Part shown: piece by piece, positions 55,539-64,000 of the stretch | How the letters are laid out: every line of letters begins with the position of its first letter | Position numbering within the stretch: the stretch's first letter is position 1 | Assembly: GCF_013410875.1 (NCBI RefSeq) | Contig: NZ_JACCCU010000001.1 | Span: 2,356,001 to 2,420,000 of the forward strand | Direction of reading: 5' to 3' | DNA: 64,000 bases | From: Tunturiibacter empetritectus | GTDB lineage: Bacteria > Acidobacteriota > Terriglobia > Terriglobales > Acidobacteriaceae | Program-made: the position numbers and the translations under genes | The notes under the pieces: generated by a model | Seen by the model: the letters and a program-made list of their open reading frames with translations, nothing else | Database searches by the model: none | What the model was told of the DNA's origin: nothing

Positions 55539-55567
55539 TATAATTTATGAATACCCCCAGGGGGTAT
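55539..55567 (+). promoter_or_regulatory. copZ-copA-csoR promoter and CsoR-type operator
   Basis: A consensus -10 TATAAT (55539-55544) is followed by a perfect 17-bp palindrome ATACCCCCAGGGGGTAT (55551-55567). The TACCCC/GGGGTA arms are the hallmark of CsoR/RcnR-family operators. It covers the expected start of transcription. The repressor gene is the last of the operon, so the system is autoregulated by copper. Confidence 0.85.
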
Positions 55568-55597
55568 TTGCATCTACTCTTGGAGAGGAGGGATTTC

Positions 55598-55810
55598 ATG
55601 CGAGAAGCGCTTGCATTGTCTATTGAAGGGATGCACTGCGGAGCTTGTGTTCGCAGGGTGACAGATGCTCTCGGAAAGATCGACGGAGTTGAGGTGAGTT
55701 CAGTCGAGGTTGGATTGGCCATGGTGACATTCGATCCGGAGCGGGTTGCAGCGGAGAAGATCGCCGATGCGGTCCATCGGGTCGGATTTACGGTACGCAG
55801 CGAGAAGTAA
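55598..55810 (+). CDS. copZ: Copper chaperone CopZ-like HMA protein
   Basis: 70 residues from ATG 55598 with GAGAGGAGGGA upstream; the longer frame from 55547 would run through the operator. A single heavy-metal-associated domain with the metal motif GMHCGAC (MxCxxC), followed by the beta-alpha-beta-beta-alpha-beta pattern ending [14 protein letters not shown]. It should pass Cu(I) to the ATPase encoded 14 bp downstream. Confidence 0.9.
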   Translation: MREALALSIEGMHCGACVRRVTDALGKIDGVEVSSVEVGLAMVTFDPERVAAEKIADAVHRVGFTVRSEK

Positions 55811-55824
55811 CAAGGGAGGAAGCG

Positions 55825-58275
55825 ATGCCGGGTAGTCTGAATATCAAAGACGGAGCTGACGCCAACGTGACTGCCCCAGCCGAAATCACGGCTTTGGTAG
55901 AGCATGTCACTATTCCGGTCTTCGGGATGACCTGCGCGGCGTGTCAGTCCTTTCTTCAGCGGGAGCTTGCCGGCCAGGCTGGGGTGCGGGATGCGACGGT
56001 CAACCTGATGCTGCACAATGCGACGGTGACGTTCGATCCTGATGCGACTTCGACCTCTGCGCTGGTAGATGCGATTCGAAGCACAGGCTACGGCGCTGAG
56101 TTCCCTGCCGAACATCAGTCCGCCCTCGAAGAACAAGAGCAACACGACGAGGCGCAGCTGATGGAGTATCGGCAACTGCGACTAAAGGCTGTGACAAGCC
56201 TGATCGCCGGTGGAGTGGCTATGCTCCTGTCGATGCCGCTGATGACGCCACTGATGACGATTGGCGGCACGGGCGGGCTGGAGCGAATGAAAGATCCGCT
56301 GATGAGCTGGAGCACGCGGGTGATTGATCCATTGTTGCGCAGCGTGCTTCCCTGGATGTATCGGATGGATGCGGAAGTGATTCGCTGGTTTCTCTTTGCG
56401 CTTGCGACATTCATTCTGGGATGGGCGGGGCGACGTTTTTACATCAAGGCATGGTCTGCGCTTCTGCATAGGACGGCGGATATGAATACGCTAGTGGCGC
56501 TTGGCACCGGCGCTGCGTATCTCTACTCGGCTGCAAGTACGATCGCACCCGGATTTTTTGTGGCGCGCGGCATCGCCCCCGATGTTTATTTTGAAGCTGC
56601 CATTCTGATCATTGGATTGGTGCTGACTGGGAGTGCGCTGGAGAGCAGGGCGAAGGGACAGACGGCAAGCGCTCTGCGAAAGCTTGTGCAGCTTCAACCG
56701 AAGACTGCGACCGTTCTGCGAGATGGTATCGAGAGCAGCGTACCGTTGGAGTCGATCCAGAGTGGCGACATTGTGCTGGTGCGGCCTGGCGAGCGACTCC
56801 CTACGGATGGAGAGGTGATCTCGGGCAGGAGTAGCGTAGACGAGTCGATGCTTACAGGCGAGTCATTGCCGATTGAAAAGACGGCTCGAGACAGGGTGAT
56901 GGGGGGAACGCTGAACCAGCGGGGATCGCTGCAGTACCGGGCGACTAGCCTGGGGGCGGCCAGCACGTTGGCACAGATCGTGCGCCTCCTGCGTGAGGCC
57001 CAGGGATCTCGTGCTCCGATTCAACGGATCGCGGATCGTATCAGCGCGATATTTGTTCCTACTGTGCTGGCGATTGCTATCGTTACCTTCGCGGCGTGGC
57101 AGTTGTTCGCGCCGCACTCGGGCGTGATGCAGGCGTTTGCGGCTGCTGTCACCGTGTTGGTGATTGCCTGCCCCTGCGCGATGGGTTTGGCTGTTCCGAC
57201 GGCGGTGATGGTGGCGACGGGACGAGGAGCCAACTATGGGATTCTGATCAAAGGTGGTGAGGCTCTTCAGCGATTAGAGAAGATCGATACGATCGTGCTG
57301 GACAAGACGGGGACCGTTACGGCGGGGCGTCCCGAGGTTACTGATTTTTTTCTCGCTGCAAGTGGTAACGATGTGGCTGGAACACAGAGCGGGAGTACCG
57401 CCGAGGATCACGTCCTGCTCGCTACCGCAGCCTTGGAACGCGCCAGTGAACACCCACTTGCTGACGCCATCGTCCAATACGCCGCAGCGCGTGGTTTAAA
57501 TCCACCTCATGCTGAGGAGTTTGAATCGCTTCCCGGACTTGGCGTGGTGGGAGTCGTCGATAGGGAAGCCGTATTGATCGGCAATACTGCATTGATGGAG
57601 AAGTACGGTGTCTTCGTTGAACCGATGGTTTCGACCTCCGAGCGAATGTCAGTGGAAGGAAAGACTCCGCTATGGATTGCGATCGAGGGCAGACTGGCCG
57701 CCGTTCTCGCGGTTGCAGATACGATCAAATCTAGCTCTTTCGACGCTGTTCGGAAGATGCACGACGAGGGGCTTCGCGTGGTGATGCTTACCGGCGATAA
57801 CGAACGCACAGCTCTTGCCATTGCACAGAGGGTTGGCATCGATGAGGTGATTGCGGGCGTGCTCCCTGCGGGCAAGGTGGATGCCATCAAGGGTCTTCAA
57901 GCGGAACATCGCGTGGTCGCGATGGTGGGAGATGGGGTCAACGATGCTCCTGCGTTGGCACAGGCTGATGTGGGGCTTACGATGGCCAGTGGCGCGGACA
58001 TCGCTATGGAAGCTGGCGATATAACGCTGATGCGGAGCGATCTCACCGGCGTGGCTGCAGCGATAATCCTCTCGCGGGCCACGATGCGCGTGATGCGGCA
58101 GAATTTGTTCTGGGCCTTCGTCTATAACGTGATCGGAATTCCAGTTGCGGCTGGTGCGCTCTATCCGGCGTTTGGTTTGCTGCTGAGCCCGGTGATAGCC
58201 AGCGCGGCGATGGCGCTCAGTTCTTTCAGTGTGGTGACCAACAGCCTCCGATTGCGACGGTTGCGGCTCGAATAG
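55825..58275 (+). CDS. copA: Copper-translocating P1B-type ATPase
   Basis: 816 residues. One N-terminal HMA domain (GMTCAAC, about residue 37) is followed by eight predicted helices, the CPC metal site Cys449-Pro450-Cys451 and the phosphorylation motif DKTGT with Asp493. SEHPLADAI provides the nucleotide-domain HP pair, and [10 protein letters not shown] is the hinge. It exports Cu(I) from the cytoplasm. An extra hydrophilic segment ([19 protein letters not shown]) links HMA and helix one. The gene ends eight bases before csoR. Confidence 0.95.
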   Translation: MPGSLNIKDGADANVTAPAEITALVEHVTIPVFGMTCAACQSFLQRELAGQAGVRDATVNLMLHNATVTFDPDATSTSALVDAIRSTGYGAEFPAEHQSALEEQEQHDEAQLMEYRQLRLKAVTSLIAGGVAMLLSMPLMTPLMTIGGTGGLERMKDPLMSWSTRVIDPLLRSVLPWMYRMDAEVIRWFLFALATFILGWAGRRFYIKAWSALLHRTADMNTLVALGTGAAYLYSAASTIAPGFFVARGIAPDVYFEAAILIIGLVLTGSALESRAKGQTASALRKLVQLQPKTATVLRDGIESSVPLESIQSGDIVLVRPGERLPTDGEVISGRSSVDESMLTGESLPIEKTARDRVMGGTLNQRGSLQYRATSLGAASTLAQIVRLLREAQGSRAPIQRIADRISAIFVPTVLAIAIVTFAAWQLFAPHSGVMQAFAAAVTVLVIACPCAMGLAVPTAVMVATGRGANYGILIKGGEALQRLEKIDTIVLDKTGTVTAGRPEVTDFFLAASGNDVAGTQSGSTAEDHVLLATAALERASEHPLADAIVQYAAARGLNPPHAEEFESLPGLGVVGVVDREAVLIGNTALMEKYGVFVEPMVSTSERMSVEGKTPLWIAIEGRLAAVLAVADTIKSSSFDAVRKMHDEGLRVVMLTGDNERTALAIAQRVGIDEVIAGVLPAGKVDAIKGLQAEHRVVAMVGDGVNDAPALAQADVGLTMASGADIAMEAGDITLMRSDLTGVAAAIILSRATMRVMRQNLFWAFVYNVIGIPVAAGALYPAFGLLLSPVIASAAMALSSFSVVTNSLRLRRLRLE

Positions 58276-58282
58276 GGAAAAC

Positions 58283-58651
58283 ATGGCTACGAAAAAAACG
58301 GATCTTCAATCTGAAAGCGCGATGACAGGTTCCTGCGCCTGTGAGATAGGCGAATCGGAACGCAAGGCTACCGGAGTCGATCCTGAGATAAAGGCCTCCA
58401 ACCTGCGCCGTCTGCGGCGACTCGAAGGACAGATCCGAGGCTTGCAGCGTATGGTCGAGGACGATCGCTACTGCGCCGACATTCTGACCCAAGTGTCGTC
58501 TGTGCAGGAGGCGCTTCGTTCGGTGGCTCGTGCGCTAATGCGGAATCACCTCTCTCACTGCGCGACTCAGGCAATTCGCAGCGGATCGTTGGAGCAGAGG
58601 CAGGCGATGTACGATGAGCTACTCGAACTCATCTATAAAAACGCGCGCTAA
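58283..58651 (+). CDS. csoR: CsoR family copper-sensing repressor
   Basis: 122 residues. The C-terminal 85 residues are the four-helix DUF156 fold: RLRRLEGQIRGLQRMVEDDRYCADILTQ and ALMRNHLSHCATQAI hold the Cys, His and Cys copper ligands in the CsoR arrangement. About 35 extra N-terminal residues contain a CAC pair and could bind additional metal. Repression of its own operon through the 55551 palindrome is expected. 58652-58827 has no gene. Confidence 0.9.
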   Translation: MATKKTDLQSESAMTGSCACEIGESERKATGVDPEIKASNLRRLRRLEGQIRGLQRMVEDDRYCADILTQVSSVQEALRSVARALMRNHLSHCATQAIRSGSLEQRQAMYDELLELIYKNAR

Positions 58652-58801
58652 CGACGAATCGGACCATTAAAATCTTCCTTGATCTGATAGACTTAGTGCT
58701 GTCGTCGGGTTGGGCGTACTGGCCTTCGGAAGAGACCGTAACCGAACTCAAAGACAACGAATCAGGATTGGCAATGATTTATTTATGCCGTTCGAGTAAG
58801 A

Positions 58802-58807
58802 TATAAT
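58802..58807 (+). promoter_or_regulatory. -10 box of tRNA-Asp
   Basis: A consensus TATAAT lies 20 bases before the tRNA. No good -35 is seen at the usual spacing. Confidence 0.5.
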
Positions 58808-58826
58808 CGTTGTCGAAGGCGAAATT

Positions 58827-58904
<78 letters not shown>

Positions 58905-58960
58905 TAAGCCAAAGAAATGAATGGTTTATGGCACAGTGACAATTCAAGTCTTACCGCGAG

Positions 58961-58988
58961 GGTGCTGAGAGTTTCCAGCACCTTTTTT
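58961..58988 (+). terminator. Rho-independent terminator after tRNA-Asp
   Basis: GGTGCTG, loop AGAGTTTC, CAGCACC, then TTTTTT. The sequence GCGAGGGTGCTGA that begins it recurs at 59018-59030. Confidence 0.75.
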
Positions 58989-58995
58989 GCTGGCT

Positions 58996-59247
58996 TTAAG
59001 TAAGCGAGGTTCTCGTTGCGAGGGTGCTGAAAGCTTGGTTTTTGCCGACTTCAATTACCATCTCCATGACTTTGTTGTTGCATCCCCGTTTCGTCTCGGA
59101 GGTCGCTCGCGTGTAGACGTCGAGCGTGATCCGGAAACCGCTCAGGTTAGTTGTCAGAGAGTACCGGAAGCTGTGCCGTCCGATGACTTTCTTCAGAACT
59201 ATCTCGTACGCGAATATCAGTGTCAGTGATAGAGGCATTCCCTTCAC
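58996..59247 (-). pseudogene. Tyrosine recombinase (integrase) C-terminal remnant
   Basis: An 83-codon minus-strand frame contains VIGRHSFRYSLTTNL, which carries the HxxR box of site-specific recombinases, then directly RITLDVYTRATSETKRGCNN and KVMEMVIEVG, matching the residues around the catalytic Tyr and the C-terminal tail. The part between (with the LLGH/histidine motif) is deleted, and everything N-terminal is lost. It sits 92 bases beyond tRNA-Asp, a common integration site, pointing to an old integrated element. The surrounding 58989-59435 shows no other gene. Confidence 0.65.
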
Positions 59248-59435
59248 TGTCCATCATTCGGCTGTCCGGATTCTCATAAACAGGAATTCCAATCGACTGA
59301 CATCCGATGCGCTGGAGCGAAGAAGAATTGAAAACGACTTGAACTCGGCGTCGTCGGTGCATCTGCGCGTGGCTGCCACGACGCCGGTATCGCCATTTGC
59401 TCGATTCATTGGGTAGACGTAGTCTAGTCACAGCG

Positions 59436-59810
59436 ATGCGTATTGTCCGACAATTCGGTGTGTTGGTCCTGCTACTGATGTCGTGCTTGGCGCCGGCGAT
59501 GGCCTGCATGGTTTCCAGCACGGAAATGAACACCGAAGAACGTGCCTGCTGCCGCATGATGAAGAACCAGTGTGGGCTGACGGACAATATGTCTGCGTCG
59601 CATGGCTGCTGCCAGAAGACTCCCCCGAGTGTTCATGAGAACGCGTTGGACACGAAAGCAGTGACCTTCCATCCAGTTGTGGCAGATGTAATCTGGTTGG
59701 CTGCTTTTGAGATGTTGAATAGGCCCGTAACGATCATTGAATGGGTCGAACATCCCGACTACTCGCCTCCGAAGCCCCCGCCTTCGACCATTTCCATTCT
59801 ACGAATCTAG
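59436..59810 (+). CDS. Small secreted Cys/Met-rich protein of the metal efflux locus
   Basis: 124 residues from ATG 59436 (a longer frame from 59397 is unlikely). A signal peptide (PAMA-CM, about residue 23) is followed by a Cys/Met segment: CMVSSTEMNTEERACCRMMK, NQCGLTDNMS and HGCCQK, giving six cysteines and several methionines within 45 residues. The rest is hydrophobic with a Pro-rich tail (YSPPKPPPS). It precedes a Cus-type efflux operon, so periplasmic copper or silver binding is a reasonable guess. No family recognised. Confidence 0.65.
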   Translation: MRIVRQFGVLVLLLMSCLAPAMACMVSSTEMNTEERACCRMMKNQCGLTDNMSASHGCCQKTPPSVHENALDTKAVTFHPVVADVIWLAAFEMLNRPVTIIEWVEHPDYSPPKPPPSTISILRI

Positions 59811-59907
59811 TCAGCTCCCCTCTCGCACTCTACTTTTGCCGAGCACGCACACCTGTTTGCGTGTTTTGGCGAATGCCTTGAACTGCATTTGAGATTGGAG
59901 CTTCCGT

Positions 59908-61167
59908 ATGAACGTGGTCTCTTTGACTGCCGCGCTCGTGCTGGCCACTGCATTTTCTGCCTCTGGGCAGACGCCGATGGCGAGTACACCCACATCCTTG
60001 TCCCAGCTTTTAGCTGAGGCCGGGGCAAACAACCCACAGATTTCCGCAGCCGATCACGGCGCACGAGCCGCGAGGCAAGTGGCGCCGCAGATGACTACGC
60101 TGCCTGATCCCAAATTGACCTACCAGCAGTTGAGTGTGGGTAGTCCGAAGCCGTTTGCCGGATACACCAACAGCGATTTTGCCTACATCGGCGTTGGCGC
60201 ATCGCAGGAACTGCCCTATCCCGGGAAGTTGCAAGCGCGCGGGGCAGTAGCCGAACGTGATGCCGATACAAAGGTGGCCGAAGTTGAAGTCACGAAAACC
60301 AACATTGCCGATTCGGTGAAAGCCGACTATCTCCAACTGGCGTATCTGCAACAGACGCTCGGCATCCTGCGGCAAAACGAAGCCGTTCTCGACCAACTCA
60401 TTCAGGATGCAACGGCCCACTATCAGGTTGGACAGGGGATGCAGCAGGATGTCCTGCAGGCGCAGATGAATCGAACAAAGATCGTGAAAGAGATAACGAT
60501 GCACCATCAGCAAATGGGGCAGATACAGGCTCATCTCAAAGGACTGCTCAATCGAGATCAGGGATCGCCGGACATTGCTACGGAAGACTTGGTCGAGACT
60601 CCACTCAACCGCTCCTCCGACGAGCTGCTCGCGATGGTCAAGCAAAACAACCCTCAGATTCAGGTCGATGCGAGTTCCATTCGGAAGCAGGACGCGCAGT
60701 TGGCCTCCGCGAAGCGTGAAGGAAAGCCGGACTTTGAAGTTGGTTATATCTACCAAAACACCGACCGCAAGTATCGGGACTATTACATGTTCACCTTCGA
60801 TGTGCGCTTCCCGCGCAAAACGCGGGTGAATGCGGAGATCGCAGAGGCCACGGAGAAGCGCTCAGAATCACAACAAACACTCAATGCACATCTGCAACAG
60901 CAACTCGCTGAAGTGAAGGGAGGGTATGTCAAAGCTACGAGCGATGCGGAGCTGCTAAAGGAATATCGGGAAGGTCTCATCCCACAATCAGATGCAGCGT
61001 ACCGGGCCACACTAAACGCTTATGCGTTCAATCGTGAGCAATTCATTCACGTTCTCTCGTACTTCACCGACCTTCTGAGTCTGAGGCTCGAATACGCGCA
61101 GACCCTCGTGGATCACGAAGCTGCTTTGGCCCACCTCGAATCTCTAACAGGAGCGACACTGCGATGA
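59908..61167 (+). CDS. TolC family outer membrane protein of heavy-metal efflux
   Basis: 419 residues, signal peptide SASG-QT (about residue 20). Two OEP repeats (about 30-215 and 225-415) with LPDPKLTYQQLSVGSP and GASQELPYPGKLQARG, features of CusC/CzcC-type outer membrane factors. The stop overlaps the next ATG (GATGA), so it is coupled to the adaptor. Together with the downstream adaptor and pump it forms a tripartite exporter across both membranes. Confidence 0.9.
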   Translation: MNVVSLTAALVLATAFSASGQTPMASTPTSLSQLLAEAGANNPQISAADHGARAARQVAPQMTTLPDPKLTYQQLSVGSPKPFAGYTNSDFAYIGVGASQELPYPGKLQARGAVAERDADTKVAEVEVTKTNIADSVKADYLQLAYLQQTLGILRQNEAVLDQLIQDATAHYQVGQGMQQDVLQAQMNRTKIVKEITMHHQQMGQIQAHLKGLLNRDQGSPDIATEDLVETPLNRSSDELLAMVKQNNPQIQVDASSIRKQDAQLASAKREGKPDFEVGYIYQNTDRKYRDYYMFTFDVRFPRKTRVNAEIAEATEKRSESQQTLNAHLQQQLAEVKGGYVKATSDAELLKEYREGLIPQSDAAYRATLNAYAFNREQFIHVLSYFTDLLSLRLEYAQTLVDHEAALAHLESLTGATLR

Positions 61168-62753
61168 ACAAATATGTCTTGAGAACGTCACTCGTCTGGA
61201 TCGCCGTCCTCGCAGTTGTCGCTGGAGTTTGGGCATACCGTTTCCATCAGGCGAACCAGCCAGCAGCAATGAAGACGTCGATGTCCGGCGATATGCAGCC
61301 AGTAGCCTCTGGTCCGCCTGCTAGTGTGGATGATCCAAAGCCATCCATGCCAGATATGAAGATGGATGCTCAGCTTGTTCCAGTCCAACTCACACCCGAG
61401 AGGATGCAGAGTATCGGCGTGCAGACTGGCACAGTCGAATACAAACAATTGAGCGACGATATACGCACGACCGGCACGGTAGACATCGATGAGCGTCTGA
61501 TCTCCTGTGTGCAGGTGCGCTTTCCCGGCTACATCCGCAAGGTGTTTGCCAATGCCACGTATCAATATGTGAGAAAAGGTGAGCCGCTCTTCACTATCTA
61601 CAGCCCTGACCTTGTGGCGACACAACAAGAGTATCTGCTGGCACGGCGGAACCAGAAGACCATGAGCGCAAGCACCATTGATGGTGTAGCTGATGGCGCG
61701 GCCACACTTTCGAGCGCGGCGGAGCAGCGGCTACAGCAGTGGGATATACCCGAAAGCGAGATCGCAAAGCTAAAAGAAACTGACAAACCGGTGACTGACC
61801 TCACCATCAACTCTCCGGTTGAGGGATACATCACCGAACGAAATGCCCTGCCCAATATGTACGCCGAGCCTTCGACCAAACTCTATACCGTTGCCGATCT
61901 ATCTCGCGTGTGGGTGTATGCCCAGGTTTTCCAGGACGACATAGGCCGCATAAGACCCAACAATACTGCGCAGATTACCGTCGATTCGTATCCGGGCCGC
62001 ACCTTCTCCGGTCAGATCGAAGCGATTCTGCCGCAAGTGGATATGGCAACACGCACCGTTCGTGTGCGGCTAGCGATGACAAATCCGGGACTCAAACTGA
62101 AACCGGGTATGTTCGTGAACGTCGATCTGAAAACAAACCTGGGACATCAACTAATTGTCCCTGCGTCGGCCGTCTTTCAATCCGGTACACGACAACTGAT
62201 TTTCCTCAATCACGGCAACGGCAGTCTTGAGCCAAAAGAGATCACAATTGGTCCCCGCGTTGGCGATGACTTTGTAGTCCTCAAGGGCCTGAAGGCACAC
62301 GAATCCATCGTCACATCTGCCAGCTTCCTCATCGACTCAGAAAGCCAGCTACAGGCTGCGGCAGGTTCTTTCGTGCCACCCGCGCCGGGAGCGGGGGGAA
62401 GTTCTTCGACAGCAAATGCACCCGCTGCAGCCATGGCAGATATCGACTTCACCACAGATCCCAACCCGCCGCAAAAGGGCAGCAACGTCTTTCGAGTAAA
62501 ACTCACAGGCGCAGATGGAAAACCTGCCACCAGAGCTGACGTTACAGTCACGTTCTATATGTCTGGTATGCCGGCGATGGGAATGGCGGCCATGAACACA
62601 ACCACCAAGCTCATCGAAAAAGGCAATGGCATGTATCAAGGAAGCGGTTCTCTCGATTCCGGGGGGACATGGCAGGCGACCATCTCCGCTAAGAAAAATG
62701 GTCAGACAATCGCAACCAAGCAACTGCGCGTAAACGCGACGGGAGGCATGTGA
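61164..62753 (+). CDS. Heavy-metal RND efflux periplasmic adaptor with YtkA-like C-terminus
   Basis: 529 residues. One N-terminal membrane helix (VWIAVLAVVAGVWAY) is followed by a Met-rich stretch (MKTSMSGDM, MPDMKMDAQ) and the CusB-type core: LTPERMQSIGVQTG, a barrel-sandwich/lipoyl region (IRKVFANATYQYVRKGEPLFTI), helical hairpin and the NMYAEPSTKLYTVADLSRVWV barrel. Residues about 430-528 add a YtkA-like beta domain (FRVKLTGADGKPATRADVTV, MPAMGM) absent from E. coli CusB. The methionines suggest Cu(I)/Ag(I). The stop overlaps the pump gene. Confidence 0.9.
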   Translation: MNKYVLRTSLVWIAVLAVVAGVWAYRFHQANQPAAMKTSMSGDMQPVASGPPASVDDPKPSMPDMKMDAQLVPVQLTPERMQSIGVQTGTVEYKQLSDDIRTTGTVDIDERLISCVQVRFPGYIRKVFANATYQYVRKGEPLFTIYSPDLVATQQEYLLARRNQKTMSASTIDGVADGAATLSSAAEQRLQQWDIPESEIAKLKETDKPVTDLTINSPVEGYITERNALPNMYAEPSTKLYTVADLSRVWVYAQVFQDDIGRIRPNNTAQITVDSYPGRTFSGQIEAILPQVDMATRTVRVRLAMTNPGLKLKPGMFVNVDLKTNLGHQLIVPASAVFQSGTRQLIFLNHGNGSLEPKEITIGPRVGDDFVVLKGLKAHESIVTSASFLIDSESQLQAAAGSFVPPAPGAGGSSSTANAPAAAMADIDFTTDPNPPQKGSNVFRVKLTGADGKPATRADVTVTFYMSGMPAMGMAAMNTTTKLIEKGNGMYQGSGSLDSGGTWQATISAKKNGQTIATKQLRVNATGGM

Positions 62754-64000
62754 TGCTTTCAAAAATCATTGATGCCTGTGCCCGCAATCGCTTTATTGTC
62801 TTCACGGTCGTGCTGCTGCTTACACTTGCTGGAATCTGGTCTTTCCAGCATGTCCCGCTGGACGCACTGCCGGACATCTCCGATGTGCAGGTGATCGTTC
62901 ATACGGGTTGGGCAGGCGAGCCGCCCGATGTCATTGAAGATCAGGTAACCTATCCCATCGTTACAAGCCTCCTGGCGGCCCCGCATGTCAAAGCTGTTCG
63001 CGCCCAGACCATGCTTGGCGACTCCTACGTCTATGTCGTTTTTGAGGACGGCACGGACCTCTACTGGGCGCGCTCGCGTGTCATCGAATACCTGCAGCAG
63101 ATCAGCGGGCGCTTGCCAGAGAACGTGCATCCTTCGATCGGCCCTGATGCGACGGGCGCAGGCTGGATCTATGAGTATGCCATCGTCGATAAGAGCGGCA
63201 AACACAGTCTGGCAGACCTGCGTAGTTTGCAGGACTGGCATCTGCGGTATGCGCTGGAGACTGTGCCCGGAGTTGCCGAGGTAGCCAGCATCGGTGGCTT
63301 CGTCAAGCAATATCAGGTACAGCTCGACCCGAACAAGCTACTTGCTTATGGCATTCCGCTTTCTACAGTCATCGACAAAGTAAAGATGAGCACGAATGAA
63401 GTCGGCGGTCGCGTTCTTAACTTGAGCGGTGCCGACTACATGATCCGTGGTCTCGGCTATCTGCGCTCACTGGACGATCTCGCCACGGTTGCCGTCGGCA
63501 GCAAAAATGGGACCCCTATCCTGATACGCGATCTGGGAACGGTAACTTTCGGCCCGGATATCCGCGAAGGGGTTGCGGAGTGGCATGGAGATGGAGAAAC
63601 CGTCGGCGGGATCATCGTCATGCGCCAGGGCATGAACGCGCTCAACATCATCAACGGAGTGAAGCAGAAGCTGCGTGAGATAGCGCCCTCTCTGCCGCCC
63701 GGCGTCCAGATCATGACGGGATACGATCGTTCCGATTTGATCAATGCGTCGATTAAAACGTTGCAACGCGATCTGCTCGAAGAAGCAGCCATTGTTAGCC
63801 TGGTCATCATCATCTTCCTGTTTCATTTCCGTTCGGCGCTTATCGCCATCGTCGCCCTGCCTATCGCGGTGCTAATGTCTTTTATCCCGATGTATTGGCT
63901 GGGAGTGAGTTCAAACATCATGTCGCTGGGCGGCATCGCGTTGGCAGTTGGAGTGCTGGTCGATGCGTCCATTGTGATGGTCGAAAATGGCTATCGCCAT
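62753..64000 (+). CDS. CusA/CzcA family heavy-metal RND pump (partial)
   Basis: The ATG at 62753 overlaps the adaptor stop (TGATG), and 416 codons are visible before the right edge. It begins MLSKIIDACARNRFIVFTVV (first helix), then ALPDISDVQVIVHTGWAGEP and PDVIEDQVTYPI, typical of the HME-RND group. ARSRVIEYLQQ and GVLVDASIVMVENGYRH, with the helix-four Asp, are in place. Export of monovalent metal ions by proton antiport is expected; whether it is the Cu/Ag or Zn/Co/Cd type needs the missing Met residues further on. Context favours copper or silver. Confidence 0.93.
   Translation, partial: MLSKIIDACARNRFIVFTVVLLLTLAGIWSFQHVPLDALPDISDVQVIVHTGWAGEPPDVIEDQVTYPIVTSLLAAPHVKAVRAQTMLGDSYVYVVFEDGTDLYWARSRVIEYLQQISGRLPENVHPSIGPDATGAGWIYEYAIVDKSGKHSLADLRSLQDWHLRYALETVPGVAEVASIGGFVKQYQVQLDPNKLLAYGIPLSTVIDKVKMSTNEVGGRVLNLSGADYMIRGLGYLRSLDDLATVAVGSKNGTPILIRDLGTVTFGPDIREGVAEWHGDGETVGGIIVMRQGMNALNIINGVKQKLREIAPSLPPGVQIMTGYDRSDLINASIKTLQRDLLEEAAIVSLVIIIFLFHFRSALIAIVALPIAVLMSFIPMYWLGVSSNIMSLGGIALAVGVLVDASIVMVENGYRH

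Noticed and set aside
58996..59247. Functional integrase
   Set aside because: Only 83 codons remain, with the central catalytic histidine region deleted.

Overview
The window looks like chromosome of an acidobacterium of the Terriglobia (Acidobacteriaceae, near Granulicella, Edaphobacter or Terriglobus). This is inferred from gene content: GC-rich coding sequence, an Oar-like TonB receptor with a carboxypeptidase-regulatory N-terminus, a VWFA-related secreted protein of the type common in Acidobacteria, a homodimeric-type AceE, a BY-kinase exopolysaccharide locus and B3 metallo-beta-lactamase remnants. No rRNA is present to confirm it.

Layout. 1-1660: start of an efflux adaptor gene and a TolC-type outer membrane protein. 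1953-8301: Gfo/Idh/MocA oxidoreductase, argJ, aceE and a degenerate E1-alpha-like protein. 8525-18579: exopolysaccharide locus (Wzi-like protein, Wzz/BY-kinase, Wza-like exporter, two tandem paralogous glycosyltransferases, a third glycosyltransferase, a WcaF-like acetyltransferase). 18672-22363: response regulator divergent from an ABC ATPase with a C-terminal extension and a double permease. 22538-31120: two cupins, a P1-family peptidase, a bulb lectin, a short AI-2E-type membrane protein, a GH13 amylase, purQ, a CpsB-type phosphatase, an SDR and a secreted protein. 31226-33566: groESL with a CIRCE operator and a terminator. 33843-42158: an amber-interrupted Tat-secreted hydrolase-like gene, two secreted VWA-type proteins, a TonB receptor and a quinone oxidoreductase. 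42284-48264: ATP-grasp protein, luciferase-like oxidoreductase, a rearranged metallo-beta-lactamase remnant, a lipoprotein, an acyltransferase, a GT2 and a TonB-C-like protein. 48352-54967: DeoR-type regulator divergent from an Oar receptor, followed by a BadF-type sugar kinase and cutC, plausibly one amino-sugar utilisation group. 55368-58651: tRNA-Val, then copZ-copA-csoR behind a CsoR-type operator. 58828-64000: tRNA-Asp, an integrase remnant, and a Cus-type copper/silver efflux operon running off the edge.

Non-coding structure is the most distinctive part. Five copies or part-copies of a palindromic element of about 180 bp lie between genes. Two copies of an ungapped 89-bp element, and two copies of a small hairpin with a compensatory base-pair change, are also present. 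The B3 metallo-beta-lactamase remnant carries its zinc-binding segment inverted between 8-bp inverted repeats, and a decayed tyrosine recombinase lies next to tRNA-Asp upstream of the metal efflux genes. No CRISPR array or intact transposase was seen, and nothing clearly constitutes a new multi-gene defence or biosynthetic system.
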